A model generated the notes under the pieces. That model was not told the DNA's origin. It searched no databases and saw nothing but the letters and a program-made list of their open reading frames with translations. This document shows positions 25,858 through 35,015 of a DNA stretch of 44,228 nt, one piece after another. Origin of the DNA: Caldifarciminota bacterium (GTDB lineage Bacteria > Hydrothermota > Hydrothermia > LBFQ01). The translations under genes were made by a program, and so were the position numbers. Within the stretch, counting starts at the first letter, position 1, and each line of letters opens with the position of its first letter. The DNA lies in assembly GCA_027003075.1 (NCBI GenBank), contig JALWYV010000046.1, positions 1 through 44,228 on the forward strand, given 5' to 3'.

Positions 25858-26142
25858 ATGGCCAGAAGTTTGAAGAAGGGGCCGTACGTACATCCCAAAC
25901 TTCTTAAGAAGGTGCGTAAGGCTCTGGAGAAGGGGGACAAGTCTCCCATAAAGACGTGGTCCAGGGCGTCCATGATCATGCCCGAGTTCATAGGCCTGAC
26001 CTTCCTCGTTCACAACGGCAAGACGTTCATACCCGTCTACGTCACGCAGGAGATGGTGGGACATCGTCTCGGGGAGTTCGCCCCCACGCGCAAGTTCGGA
26101 GGGCATAAGGACAAAGAGGGCAAGAAGGCGGGTAGGAAATGA
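25858..26142 (+). CDS. rpsS: 30S ribosomal protein S19
   Basis: S19 (94 residues) begins [16 protein letters not shown] and has [22 protein letters not shown] and the [12 protein letters not shown] segment. A strong AAGGAG site stands before the ATG, 4 bases after rplB. Confidence 0.95.
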   Translation: MARSLKKGPYVHPKLLKKVRKALEKGDKSPIKTWSRASMIMPEFIGLTFLVHNGKTFIPVYVTQEMVGHRLGEFAPTRKFGGHKDKEGKKAGRK

Positions 26143-26567
26143 AGGTTAAACCCTTTGGACAGCTTACGAAGAGGGAATGGAAGGCCATGGGTGGGTATTC
26201 CACCCTCAGGAGGGCCCGTATTTCCCCTAAAAAGATGAAGTTAATCGCCGACCTCATAAAGGGCATGAACGCTCAGGAGGCCGACTACATCCTGCAGTTT
26301 ACTCCCAAGAAGGGGGCCCGCCTGATGAGGAAGGTCCTCCGGGCAGCCGTGGCCTCCTACAGGGATAAGTTCGCCCCGGAGAGGAGCGTGGACGACCTCT
26401 ACCCCCATCTCAGGATCGCCATAGTCAAGGTGGATAGGGGTCCGATGTGGAAGATACCGAAGCCCGCAGTGAAACCCGCCCGCTTTGGAGGTAACGGTAT
26501 ATTCAGGCGCAGGACATCGCATATAACTGTGGTCGTCCTGCCCGATAGCAAAAAGGAGGGTAAATAA
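26139..26567 (+). CDS. rplV: 50S ribosomal protein L22
   Basis: L22 (142 residues) overlaps rpsS by 4 bases. The family core ([19 protein letters not shown], then the long loop ending in [10 protein letters not shown]) is preceded by about 20 extra residues, so it is longer than the usual 110-120. The loop lines the exit tunnel. Confidence 0.94.
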   Translation: MKVKPFGQLTKREWKAMGGYSTLRRARISPKKMKLIADLIKGMNAQEADYILQFTPKKGARLMRKVLRAAVASYRDKFAPERSVDDLYPHLRIAIVKVDRGPMWKIPKPAVKPARFGGNGIFRRRTSHITVVVLPDSKKEGK

Positions 26568-27241
26568 TGGGTCAGAAAGCCAACCCTATAGGCCTAAGGA
26601 CGGGGTACTTCCGCCCGTGGCAGTCAATGTGGTACGCGGAGACCAAACAGGAGTACGTTCAGAACCTCCTTGAGGATTACCAGATACGTAAGTTTATCGT
26701 TGACTATTACAGTCGCCTTCCCAATGACCCCCAGATCTCCCGGGTGACCATCAACCGGGTAGGTCTGAACGTACACGTCACCATACACACCGCCCGTCCG
26801 GGTGTTATCATAGGTAAGGGCGGAAAGAACATAGAGGGGCTCCGGGAGGCCCTGAACAGGACCTTTGGAGGACCCGAGAAGAGGATATTCGTTGAGCATC
26901 AGGAGATAACCCATCCCGAACTTGATGCCCAGCTCGTGGCGTACAACATAGCCCGCCGCCTTGAGCAGCGTGTTTATCACCGTCGCCTGATGAAAAGGGC
27001 GGTTTACTCTGCCATGAGGATGGGAGCCAAGGGTATAAGGGTTCAGGTGAAGGGACGTATAGGCGGGGCCGAGATAGCCCGTAAAGAGTGGTACATCAAG
27101 GGAAGGGTTCCCCTGCAAACCCTCAGGGCCAACATAGACTACGGGTACGATACCGCCTTCACCAAGTGGGGAACCATAGGCGTGAAGGTGTGGATATACA
27201 AGGGTGACATACTGAGAGGTAAGAAGGAGGTCAAATCATGA
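26567..27241 (+). CDS. rpsC: 30S ribosomal protein S3
   Basis: S3 (224 residues) begins [15 protein letters not shown]. It contains the KH-domain core VIIGKGGKNIEGLREAL and the C-terminal GRIGGAEIARKEWY and DYGYDTAFTKWGTIGVKVWIYKG segments (the last given by its parts DYGYDTAF and GVKVWIYKG). It helps unwind mRNA at the entry tunnel. It shares one base with the rplV stop. Confidence 0.95.
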   Translation: MGQKANPIGLRTGYFRPWQSMWYAETKQEYVQNLLEDYQIRKFIVDYYSRLPNDPQISRVTINRVGLNVHVTIHTARPGVIIGKGGKNIEGLREALNRTFGGPEKRIFVEHQEITHPELDAQLVAYNIARRLEQRVYHRRLMKRAVYSAMRMGAKGIRVQVKGRIGGAEIARKEWYIKGRVPLQTLRANIDYGYDTAFTKWGTIGVKVWIYKGDILRGKKEVKS

Positions 27242-27657
27242 TGCAGCCCCGCCGGGTAAAGTGGAGGAAGCAGCACAGGGCCAAACTCAAGGGAGTGGCT
27301 ACCTCCGGTAACCGCATAGAGTACGGGGAGTACGCCCTTAAAAGCATGGATCGGGGTCGTATATTCGCCCGCCAGATAGAGGCCGCCCGTGTGGCTATAG
27401 TCCGCGCCGTCGGCAAGAAAGCCCGTCTCTGGATCCGCATCTTCCCCCACAGACCCTACACCAAGAAACCCGCAGAGGTCCGTATGGGAGGCGGTAAAGG
27501 GGACGTCCACGCCTGGTACGCCGTCGTGAAACCCGGCACCATCCTCTTTGAGGTGGCCGGGGCGAAGGAGGAGGACGCCATTAAAGCCCTTAAGACCGCC
27601 GCCTCCAAGCTCCCCGTCCGCACCAAGATAGTTTCAACCAAGGAGGTGGGGAGATGA
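27238..27657 (+). CDS. rplP: 50S ribosomal protein L16
   Basis: L16 (139 residues; ATG at 27238 or one codon later) has MQPRRVKWRKQHR, IEAARVAIVRA, LWIRIFPHRPYTKKPAEVRM and GGGKG segments. It overlaps rpsC by 4 bases and has AAGGAGGT upstream. It helps position A-site tRNA. Confidence 0.95.
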   Translation: MMQPRRVKWRKQHRAKLKGVATSGNRIEYGEYALKSMDRGRIFARQIEAARVAIVRAVGKKARLWIRIFPHRPYTKKPAEVRMGGGKGDVHAWYAVVKPGTILFEVAGAKEEDAIKALKTAASKLPVRTKIVSTKEVGR

Positions 27658-27857
27658 AGCCCACGAAGGCAAAAGACCTGCGTGCCATGAGCGTTGACGA
27701 ACTTCAGGCGAGGCTCCGGGTACTCCGCGCTCAGCTCCGGGACGCCCGATTTAAGAAGGCCCTCGGTCAGCTTGAGGATCGCAATCTGGTTAGGTACTAC
27801 CGCAGGGAGATAGCGAGGGTACTGACCGTACTAAGAGAGAAGGGGGTTAAACTATGA
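27654..27857 (+). CDS. rpmC: 50S ribosomal protein L29
   Basis: L29 (67 residues) is a two-helix protein at the exit-tunnel rim. KAKDLRAMSVDELQARL, then RDARFKKALGQLED and a final ARVLTVLREK are standard. It overlaps rplP by 4 bases with an AAGGAGGT site. Confidence 0.92.
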   Translation: MKPTKAKDLRAMSVDELQARLRVLRAQLRDARFKKALGQLEDRNLVRYYRREIARVLTVLREKGVKL

Positions 27858-28168
27858 GCAATCAGGGACACAGGGGCAGGAGAAAGGTGCTGCGTGGTGT
27901 GGTCGTTAGTGATAAGATGAACAAGACCCGCGTGGTGGCCGTTTACCGTATGAAGATGCACCCCAAGTACAGGAAATACGTGAAGGTACGTAAGAAGATC
28001 TACGTACACGACGAGAACAACGAGAGCCACGTGGGGGACCTCGTTGAGGTCATGGAGACCCGTCCCCTCTCAAGGCTCAAGAGGTGGAGGCTCGTAAAGA
28101 TCCTCCGCAAAGCGCCGGTACTTGAGGAGATAGCAAAGGAGGTACTGGGAAATGAGGAATCTTCCTGA
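27854..28168 (+). CDS. rpsQ: 30S ribosomal protein S17
   Basis: S17 (104 residues) has the OB-fold motif [38 protein letters not shown] and the [19 protein letters not shown] segment, with a C-terminal extension of about 20 residues. It overlaps rpmC by 4 bases. Confidence 0.95.
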   Translation: MSNQGHRGRRKVLRGVVVSDKMNKTRVVAVYRMKMHPKYRKYVKVRKKIYVHDENNESHVGDLVEVMETRPLSRLKRWRLVKILRKAPVLEEIAKEVLGNEESS

Positions 28169-28538
28169 GCTTTCCTACGTTACCGTGGCGGACAATACCG
28201 GAGCGAAAGAGGCTTTTATAATCAAGGTCCTTAAAGGGAGTGGCCGTAAGGGTGGAAGGGTGGCCGCCAACGTGGGTGACGTGGTAGTTGTTTCCATAAA
28301 GAGGGCCATACCCAACGCTTCCGCCAGGAAGGGAGAGGTGCATAAGGCCGTGATAGTGCGGACGAAGAAGGAGATCCGCCGCAGGGACGGTTCTTACATC
28401 CGCTTCGGAGACAACGCCGTAGTCCTCATCAATCAGGCCGGAGAACCGAAGGGTACCCGCGTCTTCGGTCCCGTAGCCCGTGAGCTCCGCGATAAAGGGT
28501 TCCTGAAGATCGTATCCCTCGCACCGGAGGTGCTGTGA
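28152..28538 (+). CDS. rplN: 50S ribosomal protein L14
   Basis: L14 (128 residues) contains [50 protein letters not shown] and [20 protein letters not shown]-type segments. It overlaps rpsQ by 17 bases, the largest same-strand overlap in the cluster. The ATG is supported by the family N-terminus. Confidence 0.95.
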   Translation: MRNLPELSYVTVADNTGAKEAFIIKVLKGSGRKGGRVAANVGDVVVVSIKRAIPNASARKGEVHKAVIVRTKKEIRRRDGSYIRFGDNAVVLINQAGEPKGTRVFGPVARELRDKGFLKIVSLAPEVL

Positions 28539-28855
28539 TGGCCTTCAAGATAAAGAGGGGAGACACGGTAATAGTCCTTTCAGGTAAGTGGAAGGGGCAT
28601 CAGGGTAGGGTGATGCGGATGTTCCCCCGTAAGGGTAGGGCTATAGTTGAGGGGGTAAACCTCGTAAAAAGGCACAGGGGGAAGAGGCACGGACAACAGG
28701 AGGGCCAGGTTGAGGAGGTACCGGCACCCATATATATCTCCAAGCTCATGCTCGTATGCCCCAAATGCGGCCAGCCCACCCGCGTCGGCTTCCGTTTCCT
28801 TGAGGACGGCCGCAAGGTCAGGTACTGCAAGAAGTGCGGGGAGGTGATAGATTGA
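28535..28855 (+). CDS. rplX: 50S ribosomal protein L24, zinc-ribbon form
   Basis: L24 (106 residues) starts with the KOW motif ([21 protein letters not shown]) given here as [15 protein letters not shown] plus HQGRV. The C-terminal half has two CxxC pairs (CPKCG and CKKCG), so it is the zinc-binding form. It overlaps rplN by 4 bases. The usual next genes (rplE, rpsN or rpsZ, rpsH, rplF and on to secY) are absent; a tRNA gene follows. Confidence 0.94.
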   Translation: MMAFKIKRGDTVIVLSGKWKGHQGRVMRMFPRKGRAIVEGVNLVKRHRGKRHGQQEGQVEEVPAPIYISKLMLVCPKCGQPTRVGFRFLEDGRKVRYCKKCGEVID

Positions 28856-28882
28856 GGTCCTGCCTCCCCCTCGGTTCAGCCT

Positions 28883-28888
28883 TATAAT
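28883..28888 (+). promoter_or_regulatory. -10 box of the tRNA-Glu gene
   Basis: TATAAT 13 bases before the first base of the tRNA, consistent with transcription starting a few bases ahead of it. Confidence 0.6.
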
Positions 28889-28901
28889 ATCATCTTCACG
28901 C

Positions 28902-28976
28902 GCCCCCATCGTCTAGCCAGGTCCAGGACGCGTGGTTCTCAGCCACGAAACCCGGGTTCAAATCCCGGTGGGGGCG
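28902..28976 (+). tRNA. tRNA-Glu (anticodon CUC)
   Basis: A complete cloverleaf: acceptor GCCCCCA/TGGGGGC, anticodon stem CGTGG/CCACG with loop TTCTCAG (CTC at positions 34-36), and T arm CCGGGTTCAAATCCCGG. CCA is not encoded. Eight T follow at once (28977 on), which can serve as terminator behind the structured RNA. Confidence 0.93.
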
Positions 28977-29063
28977 TTTTTTTTAATTCGTATCTGAGGG
29001 TCGCCATAAGATCCAGCGGAATTTCTTTCACGTATTGGCTGATCGGTGGTAGTGTACCCCGTT

Positions 29064-29069
29064 TAGAAT
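29064..29069 (+). promoter_or_regulatory. -10 box of the NnrS-like gene
   Basis: TAGAAT ends 9 bases before the ATG at 29079. Confidence 0.6.
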
Positions 29070-29078
29070 CCTGACTTA

Positions 29079-30065
29079 ATGAGTAAGGTTAACTGGTTGT
29101 TGGTGCTCTCAGCCGTGGTTGCCATGCTCTTTGGTCTGTATCTCGCCCTGATAAGGTCGGGTTTCGTACTTCCCGGAGGATACATGGCCCTGTCCCACGC
29201 TCAGGTTATGGTTGTGGGTTTCCTCGGAAGTCTCATAGCCCTTGAGAGGGCCGTCGCCATAAAGAAACTCTGGAGTTACCTTGCCCCTCCTCTCCTGTTC
29301 ATCGCCTCCTTTCTCTCCCTCTATTCTCCGATCTTCATGCTCATAGGTTTCGTGGGCGCCCTCGTTATGTTCGGTGTATTCGCCTATTTAATGGTTCGGT
29401 ACGGTCGCAGGCCACAGTGGGTGGTTATGGGGGTCGCTGCCCTCCTTTTGGCTATCGGGAACCTGCTCTACGCCTTTTCCGTTCCCATAACCTACGTTCT
29501 ACATTACTGGCTCATGTTTCTCGTCCTCACCATAGCCGGGGAGAGGCTGGAGCTTTCCATACTCCTCATACCGAAGAGGGGGGTGATGGGTACCTTCTAT
29601 ATCCCCGTGATCTTGTCCGTTATCGGCGTAATATCCGGGTCTGAGGTGCTTATCGGCATCTCTTACATCCTCCTCGCCCTATGGCTCTTCTACTACGACG
29701 TCGCCACCCGCAATCTAAGGGCATCCGGTCTCGTGAGGTTCGTCGCCCTGACCCTTATGTTGGGCTACGTTTGGCTCGCCCTCGGTGGTATAGCCCTTAT
29801 ACTGAACCTGCCCTACGACCTGCGTATCCATGCGATCACCCTCGGTTTCGTATTCAGTATGATATTCGCCCACGCTCCCATAATCTTCCCGGCCATACTC
29901 GGAGGAAGGAGCAGGTTCTCACCTCTGCTTTACCTCCCCGTCGTACTCCTTCACCTCTCCCTGATAGTCAGGTTCACATACGACCTTAAGGTCGGTGCAG
30001 TTCTCGGCGTGATAGCGATACTGCTTTACTTCGCCCTGATGAGGTTCAGGGTGATAACCTTTTAG
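29079..30065 (+). CDS. Polytopic membrane protein, NnrS-like
   Basis: A 328-residue protein with about ten transmembrane segments. Conserved-looking histidines lie at segment ends: LSHAQVMVVGFLGSLIALERA near residue 40 (parts SHAQVMV and LIALERAVA), RIHAITLGFVFSMIFAHAP near residue 260-280. This arrangement resembles NnrS and distantly the heme-binding helices of heme-copper oxidase subunit I, so it may bind heme or copper. NnrS-type proteins are linked to nitric oxide stress. No denitrification gene is near. The 3' end overlaps the convergent lipoprotein gene by 20 bases. Confidence 0.5.
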   Translation: MSKVNWLLVLSAVVAMLFGLYLALIRSGFVLPGGYMALSHAQVMVVGFLGSLIALERAVAIKKLWSYLAPPLLFIASFLSLYSPIFMLIGFVGALVMFGVFAYLMVRYGRRPQWVVMGVAALLLAIGNLLYAFSVPITYVLHYWLMFLVLTIAGERLELSILLIPKRGVMGTFYIPVILSVIGVISGSEVLIGISYILLALWLFYYDVATRNLRASGLVRFVALTLMLGYVWLALGGIALILNLPYDLRIHAITLGFVFSMIFAHAPIIFPAILGGRSRFSPLLYLPVVLLHLSLIVRFTYDLKVGAVLGVIAILLYFALMRFRVITF

Positions 30066-30639
30066 ATAGGGGGTAAACGGTTCTCTTTATTACTCCTTTC
30101 AATACCTCCACCGCATCCGTCCCCTCGGCGACCGCCGTGGCCTGATAGAGCAACCTTCCCGTCTCCACGTCCACGATCTTCAGGGAACCCGTGAGCCTGT
30201 ACGTCCAACCGATCTCAGATTCGCCGAAGGGATAGACCACCCTTTCCACGGAGATAACGGAGAAGTACGCCACGAGGTCTGCACCGAGAAGTTTGCCCAG
30301 CCTGGGAGCATTCTGGCGCATACTGTAGGGAGAATGGGAGAACTCCAGTTCCTCTATGATCCTGTCTATGTCCTTCCTCTCAACTATGTCAAAGGAGGGG
30401 ACTTTCATGAGTTCACCTATCAGGAGGGAGTAAGTTTTACCCCTGATCTCCCTGAGGAGGAGGTTGGTCAGAGAGTCGGTGGTATCGGCCGCCACGGAGG
30501 GTATAACCGCGAGGGTGCGTATCTCCTTCAGGTCAAAATCGGGAGAGAAGGCGTACTCTACAGTACGTTCTTTCATCTCCTCCGTCGTGGCACATCCGGA
30601 AGCCCCGACCGCAAGTAAAAAGATAAATTTCCTTAACAT
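30046..30639 (-). CDS. Predicted lipoprotein, CsgG/curli-assembly-like fold
   Basis: The 197-residue protein has a lipoprotein signal peptide ending in the lipobox GASGC (Cys 16). The mature part has LAVIPSVAADTTDSLT, a long linker helix, FDIVERKDIDRIIEELEF, a LGKLLGADLVAYFSVISV segment and IVDVETGRLLYQATA. That order of ATP-grasp-free alpha/beta elements matches CsgG-like and related 'LppC/GNA1162' lipoproteins that form outer-membrane pores or scaffolds. No curli genes are near. It is a single-gene unit between two convergent or divergent neighbours. Confidence 0.65.
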   Translation of the reverse strand: MLRKFIFLLAVGASGCATTEEMKERTVEYAFSPDFDLKEIRTLAVIPSVAADTTDSLTNLLLREIRGKTYSLLIGELMKVPSFDIVERKDIDRIIEELEFSHSPYSMRQNAPRLGKLLGADLVAYFSVISVERVVYPFGESEIGWTYRLTGSLKIVDVETGRLLYQATAVAEGTDAVEVLKGVIKRTVYPLSKRLSP

Positions 30640-30653
30640 TCCGCAGTTAAAAG

Positions 30654-30726
30654 AGCCACCCGGGGGACTCGAACCCCCAACCTGCTGATTACAAATCAGC
30701 CGCTCTGCCGGTTGAGCTAGGGTGGC
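30654..30726 (-). tRNA. tRNA-Thr (anticodon UGU)
   Basis: A 73-base cloverleaf on the minus strand: acceptor GCCACCC/GGGTGGC, anticodon stem GCTGA/TCAGC around TTTGTAA with TGT as anticodon, and T arm GGGGGTTCGAGTCCCCC. CCA is not encoded. TAAAAT at about 30734-30740 on the same strand is the probable -10 box. Confidence 0.95.
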
Positions 30727-30803
30727 GAGGGGGAAATTTTAAACCCGAACCGTGCGTGCAAACCTCTCCTTCGGAAATTAAACCTGACAAAGTTAATCGG
30801 GAT

Positions 30804-30809
30804 TAGAAT
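30804..30809 (+). promoter_or_regulatory. -10 box of feoAB
   Basis: TAGAAT ends 7 bases before the GTG start of feoA. No Fur-box-like palindrome was evident next to it. Confidence 0.6.
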
Positions 30810-30816
30810 ATACAGC

Positions 30817-31065
30817 GTGAAGGTAGTAAACCTGAATGAACTTGAGAATACCGGAACCGTCGTGGCTCTCACAAGGAACGGTGTGTTCCGCAGGAAACTG
30901 GTATCCATGGGGATATACCCGGGGGCGAAGGTTAGGGTGTTGCGCAGGGGTCCCTTCGGGAACCCCATAGAGGTGATGGTCGGGAACAGCCTCGTGGCCA
31001 TAAGGGGGGACAGTGCCAGATTTGTACTCGTAAAGGTTGAGAATGGAGAGGAAGAGAACGCTTAA
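30817..31065 (+). CDS. feoA: Ferrous iron transport protein A
   Basis: FeoA is a small SH3-fold cytoplasmic protein that assists FeoB. The 82 residues read RKLVSMGIYPGAKVRVLRRGPFG (as KLVSMGIYPGAKV plus RRGPFG) and IEVMVGNSLVAIRGDSARFV, as expected. The GTG start is supported by the -10 spacing. It overlaps feoB by 23 bases. Confidence 0.92.
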   Translation: MKVVNLNELENTGTVVALTRNGVFRRKLVSMGIYPGAKVRVLRRGPFGNPIEVMVGNSLVAIRGDSARFVLVKVENGEEENA

Positions 31066-33106
31066 AGTCGTCTTTGTGGGTAACCCCAACACGGGAAAGA
31101 GTACCCTTATAAACGCCCTCGCGGGGGCGAATTTGAAGGTGAGTAACTGGGCGGGGACAACGGTTGAGAAACTATCGGCGATCCTCACGTACGAGGGGAT
31201 CACGATGGAACTGATAGACCTGCCCGGGACGTACGATATACTTCCTAACAACCTTGAGGAGAAGATAACCTTCCGGGAGCTTCTCCTGTCCGACGCCGAC
31301 GTAGTGGTCAACGTAATTGACACGGGGAACCTTGAGAGGAACCTCCACGTCACCCTTGAGCTGGCCGAGATGGGTATACCGATGGTCGTGGTGCTGAACA
31401 TGGTAGACGAAGCGGAGAAGAGGGGATACGAGATCCACCCGGACGTGTTAGAGGACGTTCTCGGTGTACCTGTACTGACGACGGTAGCCGTCAAAGGCAT
31501 AGGCGTGGAGGATGTACCAAAGGCCATACTCAAGGCGCGGGTGCCAAAGCCGGTCGTAACCTATCCGGAGGACATAGAGAGGGCCGCCCGGCATCTGGCC
31601 CCCCTCATACCCCACAGGGCGAAACGCTGGATCTCCCTTACACTGCTCACGGGGGAGTGGGACGACCTTCCCGTCCCCGACAACGTTAAGTCCCTGGCCA
31701 GAGAGATGCGGGAGAAGTTCAGGGGCCGGGACGTGTTCGTTGAGATAGAGAGCGCCAGATTTGAGAAGGCGAAGGAGATAGCCTCCCGCGTCCTTCGTAA
31801 GGTTGAAGGTAAAGTCCCGATAAACCTGACGGAGAGGATTGACCGCTTCGTCCTCAACCCCCTTATAGGCGGGATACTCTTTCTCCTCCTTACCGTTCTC
31901 ACGTTCCGTTTCACTTTCACCCTTTCTGCGCCGTGGGTGGGCTTTATAGGTGTACTTCAGGAGGTGATAGGTGGGTGGATCGTTGCCCTCAACCTCCACC
32001 CGCTCCTTACGGACTTCTTAGTTAACGGTGTGGTGAACGGTGTGGGTACGGTGTTGAGCTTCGCTCCCGTACTCTTCCTGCTCTACCTCGCCATATCCTT
32101 CCTTGAGCTGGTGGGGTTACTTGCCCGTGCCGCCTTCCTTCTGGACTCCTTCATGTCCCTGATAGGTCTTCCGGGTAAGGCCTTCGTCCCCCTCGTCCTC
32201 GGCTTCGGATGTAACGTCCCGGCGGTTTACGCCACAAGAACGCTTGAGAGCTTTTACGATCGCCTTAAGGTGGCTCTGGTGATACCCTTTATGAACTGCA
32301 GTGCCCGTCTCACCGTCCATGCTCTCTTTGCAGCCGTATTCTTCCCCGGATGGGCCCCTTACGTCGTTCTCTTTATGTACGCCCTTGGCGTCGTTATGGC
32401 TATCCTCACATCCTTAATCCTCGGAAGGACGATAAAGAGCGAGGGTCCGGCCGTTTTTGAGCTTCCACCGTACCGTTTTCCTCCTATCCGTTTCCTGATA
32501 AAGCAGGCGTGGGACAGGACGATGGGTTTCGTTGAAGGGGCAGGGGGGATAATTCTGGCCGCCGTCGTTCTCGTATGGGTCCTCGTAAACTTCCCATCTC
32601 CGGAGAATAGCCTTTACGAGTGGATATCCCACTGGCTCGTAGGAGTGTTCTCCCTGATCGGTATAAGCGACTGGAGACTCGTTGGCTCCCTCTTTCCCGG
32701 TTTCATAGCGAAGGAGGTGGTCATAGGGAGTCTGGCCGTGAGCTACCTCGGAGGCGAACCCCTTCAGGCCGTGGGCTTCGTTGAGGGGATAAGGACGATC
32801 CTATCGGCTTTCGGTACGGCTCTGATGGAGACCCTGCGGGGATTCCTGGCCCTCTTCTACCTTCCGGGGTTTGACGTTGCTGCTTCCGGTGGTAAGCTCG
32901 GTGAGGTGATGAAACAGGCCCTGACTCCCCGTTCTGCCCTCGCTTACATGGTCTTCGTGCTACTTTATACGCCGTGCGTTGCCACGGTCTCCGCCATAAA
33001 GCAGGAGTTCGGAGGTAAGTGGGCTACCATATCCGTGGCCTACCAGCTCGTGACGGCCTTCATCGTCGCGTGGGCTATATACGTACTCTCCGGTCTGGTA
33101 CTTTAA
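31043..33106 (+). CDS. feoB: Ferrous iron transporter FeoB
   Basis: FeoB imports Fe(II) across the inner membrane. The 687-residue protein has an N-terminal G domain: GNPNTGKST (G1), NWAGTTVEK (G2), DLPGTYDI (G3) and VLNMVDEAEKRG (G4). A helical spacer follows, then a membrane domain of about eight or more segments with two gate regions (GFGCNVPAVYATRTL, and later FIAKEVVIGSLAVSYLGG with LLYTPCVATV). The ATG at 31043 is preferred over a TTG two codons earlier. The 3' end overlaps the convergent TonB-dependent receptor by 4 bases, placing outer- and inner-membrane metal uptake side by side. Confidence 0.95.
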   Translation: MERKRTLKVVFVGNPNTGKSTLINALAGANLKVSNWAGTTVEKLSAILTYEGITMELIDLPGTYDILPNNLEEKITFRELLLSDADVVVNVIDTGNLERNLHVTLELAEMGIPMVVVLNMVDEAEKRGYEIHPDVLEDVLGVPVLTTVAVKGIGVEDVPKAILKARVPKPVVTYPEDIERAARHLAPLIPHRAKRWISLTLLTGEWDDLPVPDNVKSLAREMREKFRGRDVFVEIESARFEKAKEIASRVLRKVEGKVPINLTERIDRFVLNPLIGGILFLLLTVLTFRFTFTLSAPWVGFIGVLQEVIGGWIVALNLHPLLTDFLVNGVVNGVGTVLSFAPVLFLLYLAISFLELVGLLARAAFLLDSFMSLIGLPGKAFVPLVLGFGCNVPAVYATRTLESFYDRLKVALVIPFMNCSARLTVHALFAAVFFPGWAPYVVLFMYALGVVMAILTSLILGRTIKSEGPAVFELPPYRFPPIRFLIKQAWDRTMGFVEGAGGIILAAVVLVWVLVNFPSPENSLYEWISHWLVGVFSLIGISDWRLVGSLFPGFIAKEVVIGSLAVSYLGGEPLQAVGFVEGIRTILSAFGTALMETLRGFLALFYLPGFDVAASGGKLGEVMKQALTPRSALAYMVFVLLYTPCVATVSAIKQEFGGKWATISVAYQLVTAFIVAWAIYVLSGLVL

Positions 33107-35001
33107 ATTTCTCCCCTCAGGGACAGGTAAACGGAGCGTCCGGGTACGGGTGTCCCGAGAGGATCGGTCGGCTCCCTCCACTCTACGTTCAGAGGGTTGA
33201 ATATCCCAACGGTCAGGCCGTACTTACCGTACCTGATGCCTGCTCCTATATCGCCCAGAACTTTTCCGTACTCCGGTATGTACCGCAGAGACAATCTGGT
33301 GAACAGATGACCCCTCTCAATCCTCCCGTAGATCCGGAGGTCGGGGACAGGTAGGTAAAGTAGCGTATCTCCCGGCGCAAGGGACCTGGCCCCTATATAG
33401 GCGTAGGACAGTCGGACGTACCCGTACGTGGTGGTTAACGATATTCCGGGCGTGTATCCGTAGAAGAGGGCGTCCGTGTTCTTCCACCTGTAGACACCCA
33501 TGCGATGTCCTTCCTCGTCCACGTACTCCTCACCCGTGGGTACCACGGTTATGAAGTCGTCCACGTAGTTGATGAATCCCTCCAGGGATAGACCAACTGG
33601 TCCGAAGTTCCTGTGAGAGGTCATCTGAACTTCATAGGAAATCTCCCTCCTCAGATCCGGATTGCCTACATCGTATCTTCCTATCCCGTGATGTGGCCCT
33701 ACAAAGTGGGTCTCGTAAAGGGTAGGGAAGCGGAAGGATCTGGCCAGACTGACACCCAGATGGGTACCCGAGATATCGGAGGATAGGCCTATTATTCCGG
33801 AGAGGTCTCCCTTCTTTCCCATTACCTTACCACCTATCCCTCCGATTATCTGGAGGTTATTCCTTACGAGGAGGGGACCGTAAAGGGAGACGTAGCCCTC
33901 CATATTTGAGGCCCCACTACTTACGCCACCGTACATCCGGTCGTGGGTTATGCGTACGACACCGCTGTAGCTCCGGAAGGAGAACTCGTACTTACCCTGA
34001 AGCACCTCCCTACGAATGGACGTAACCGTATCCCCGTTGCACATCTCCACCTGAAGCGTGTTCTGGTAGTTTAATCCTGCTCCTCCGAGTAGTAGAAAGG
34101 TCTCGTAATGGGTGCTGTGGGAGGTCGCCCTCTCCTCCGGGATGCCCCACGAGCGCGTATCGTATTTAAGCCCAAGGGAAGGGACCACCCTGCCCAGACG
34201 GGCTCTGATCCGGGAAGAAACCGCAACGTCTTTCCCGAAAGAGTTGGGGACTACGCCCGAACTAGATCTGTAGTCTCCGGATATTCCGCCGTTGACACCG
34301 AACAACGCTGCCACCTTTTCGTTCCCGACGTTAAGTAGATACGTACCCCTCGTACGCTTACCGTTGGGCGTAAACTGGATGCCCATCCTGTGAAAGACCT
34401 TTGAAAACTCCGCTTCCGTGCTTTTCACGTATATAGTGCCACCGAAACCGCCGCCAAAGACCGCACCTGCGGAACCCTTGATAAGTATCAGGGAACCGAC
34501 GTCCGCACCGTAAAGATGGAGGGGATGGTCCGCACCGTGGGAGAGATCCCTGACCTCAAAACCGTCCCGCAGTACGGTCAGTCTCTTTACCGAGAACGCC
34601 CGAAAGACCGGCTTGGCGTATTCACTACCGTAGGCCGACGTGGAAACATCCGGGGTTGAGAAGGTAGGACCGAATACCCCGGAGACCTCATCATCCTGTT
34701 CAACGTCCACCGGAAAGGGAAGATGTTCAACGGTGGATATTTTAACCGCAACGACCTCCACATCCTTCAACCGTACAGGGGAAGGTTGCAGGCGGATCGT
34801 GTCCGAGTAGGCACTCTTAACGCTTCTGTACCCTATGCGGACAACTATAACCGTGTCCTCTCTGTACTTAAGGGTGGTACAACCGCTTTTATCCGTTATG
34901 TTCCAGTCCTTTTTCCCACGGACGTAAGCTCCTGAGACGGGTTTGCCCGTTTCTGAATCCACCACACAAACCTTTACATCACTCAAGATCAGTAACAGCA
35001 T
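33103..35001 (-). CDS. TonB-dependent outer-membrane receptor
   Basis: A 632-residue receptor. Residues 8-75 form a carboxypeptidase-regulatory-like domain (VCVVDSETGKPVSGAYV, TTLKYREDTVIVVRIGYRSV). A plug domain follows (VEVVAVKI, FSVKRLTVLRDGFEVRDLSHGADHP-type segment, VLILIKGSAGAVFGGGFGG-like end), then a beta-barrel region rich in alternating aromatic and polar residues. The neighbour feoAB suggests iron as cargo, but a Fe(II) transporter does not need one and other metals or cobalamin are possible. The N-terminus is odd: only MLLLIL precedes the mature domain, too short for a signal peptide. The IS982 element lies just upstream. Confidence 0.85.
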   Translation of the reverse strand: MLLLILSDVKVCVVDSETGKPVSGAYVRGKKDWNITDKSGCTTLKYREDTVIVVRIGYRSVKSAYSDTIRLQPSPVRLKDVEVVAVKISTVEHLPFPVDVEQDDEVSGVFGPTFSTPDVSTSAYGSEYAKPVFRAFSVKRLTVLRDGFEVRDLSHGADHPLHLYGADVGSLILIKGSAGAVFGGGFGGTIYVKSTEAEFSKVFHRMGIQFTPNGKRTRGTYLLNVGNEKVAALFGVNGGISGDYRSSSGVVPNSFGKDVAVSSRIRARLGRVVPSLGLKYDTRSWGIPEERATSHSTHYETFLLLGGAGLNYQNTLQVEMCNGDTVTSIRREVLQGKYEFSFRSYSGVVRITHDRMYGGVSSGASNMEGYVSLYGPLLVRNNLQIIGGIGGKVMGKKGDLSGIIGLSSDISGTHLGVSLARSFRFPTLYETHFVGPHHGIGRYDVGNPDLRREISYEVQMTSHRNFGPVGLSLEGFINYVDDFITVVPTGEEYVDEEGHRMGVYRWKNTDALFYGYTPGISLTTTYGYVRLSYAYIGARSLAPGDTLLYLPVPDLRIYGRIERGHLFTRLSLRYIPEYGKVLGDIGAGIRYGKYGLTVGIFNPLNVEWREPTDPLGTPVPGRSVYLSLRGEI

Positions 35002-35009
35002 AGCCGTTA

Positions 35010-35015
35010 ATTTTA
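35010..35015 (-). promoter_or_regulatory. -10 box of the TonB-dependent receptor gene
   Basis: TAAAAT on the minus strand, 8 bases before the ATG at 35001. A second candidate, TATAAG, is at about 35025-35030. The IS982 left end begins 48 bases further upstream, so any longer upstream control region has been displaced. Confidence 0.5.

Noticed and set aside
28977-29078. Further ribosomal protein genes after rplX
   Set aside because: The region holds the tRNA-Glu 3' T tract and a promoter for the membrane protein. No L5, S14 or S8 motif occurs in any frame.
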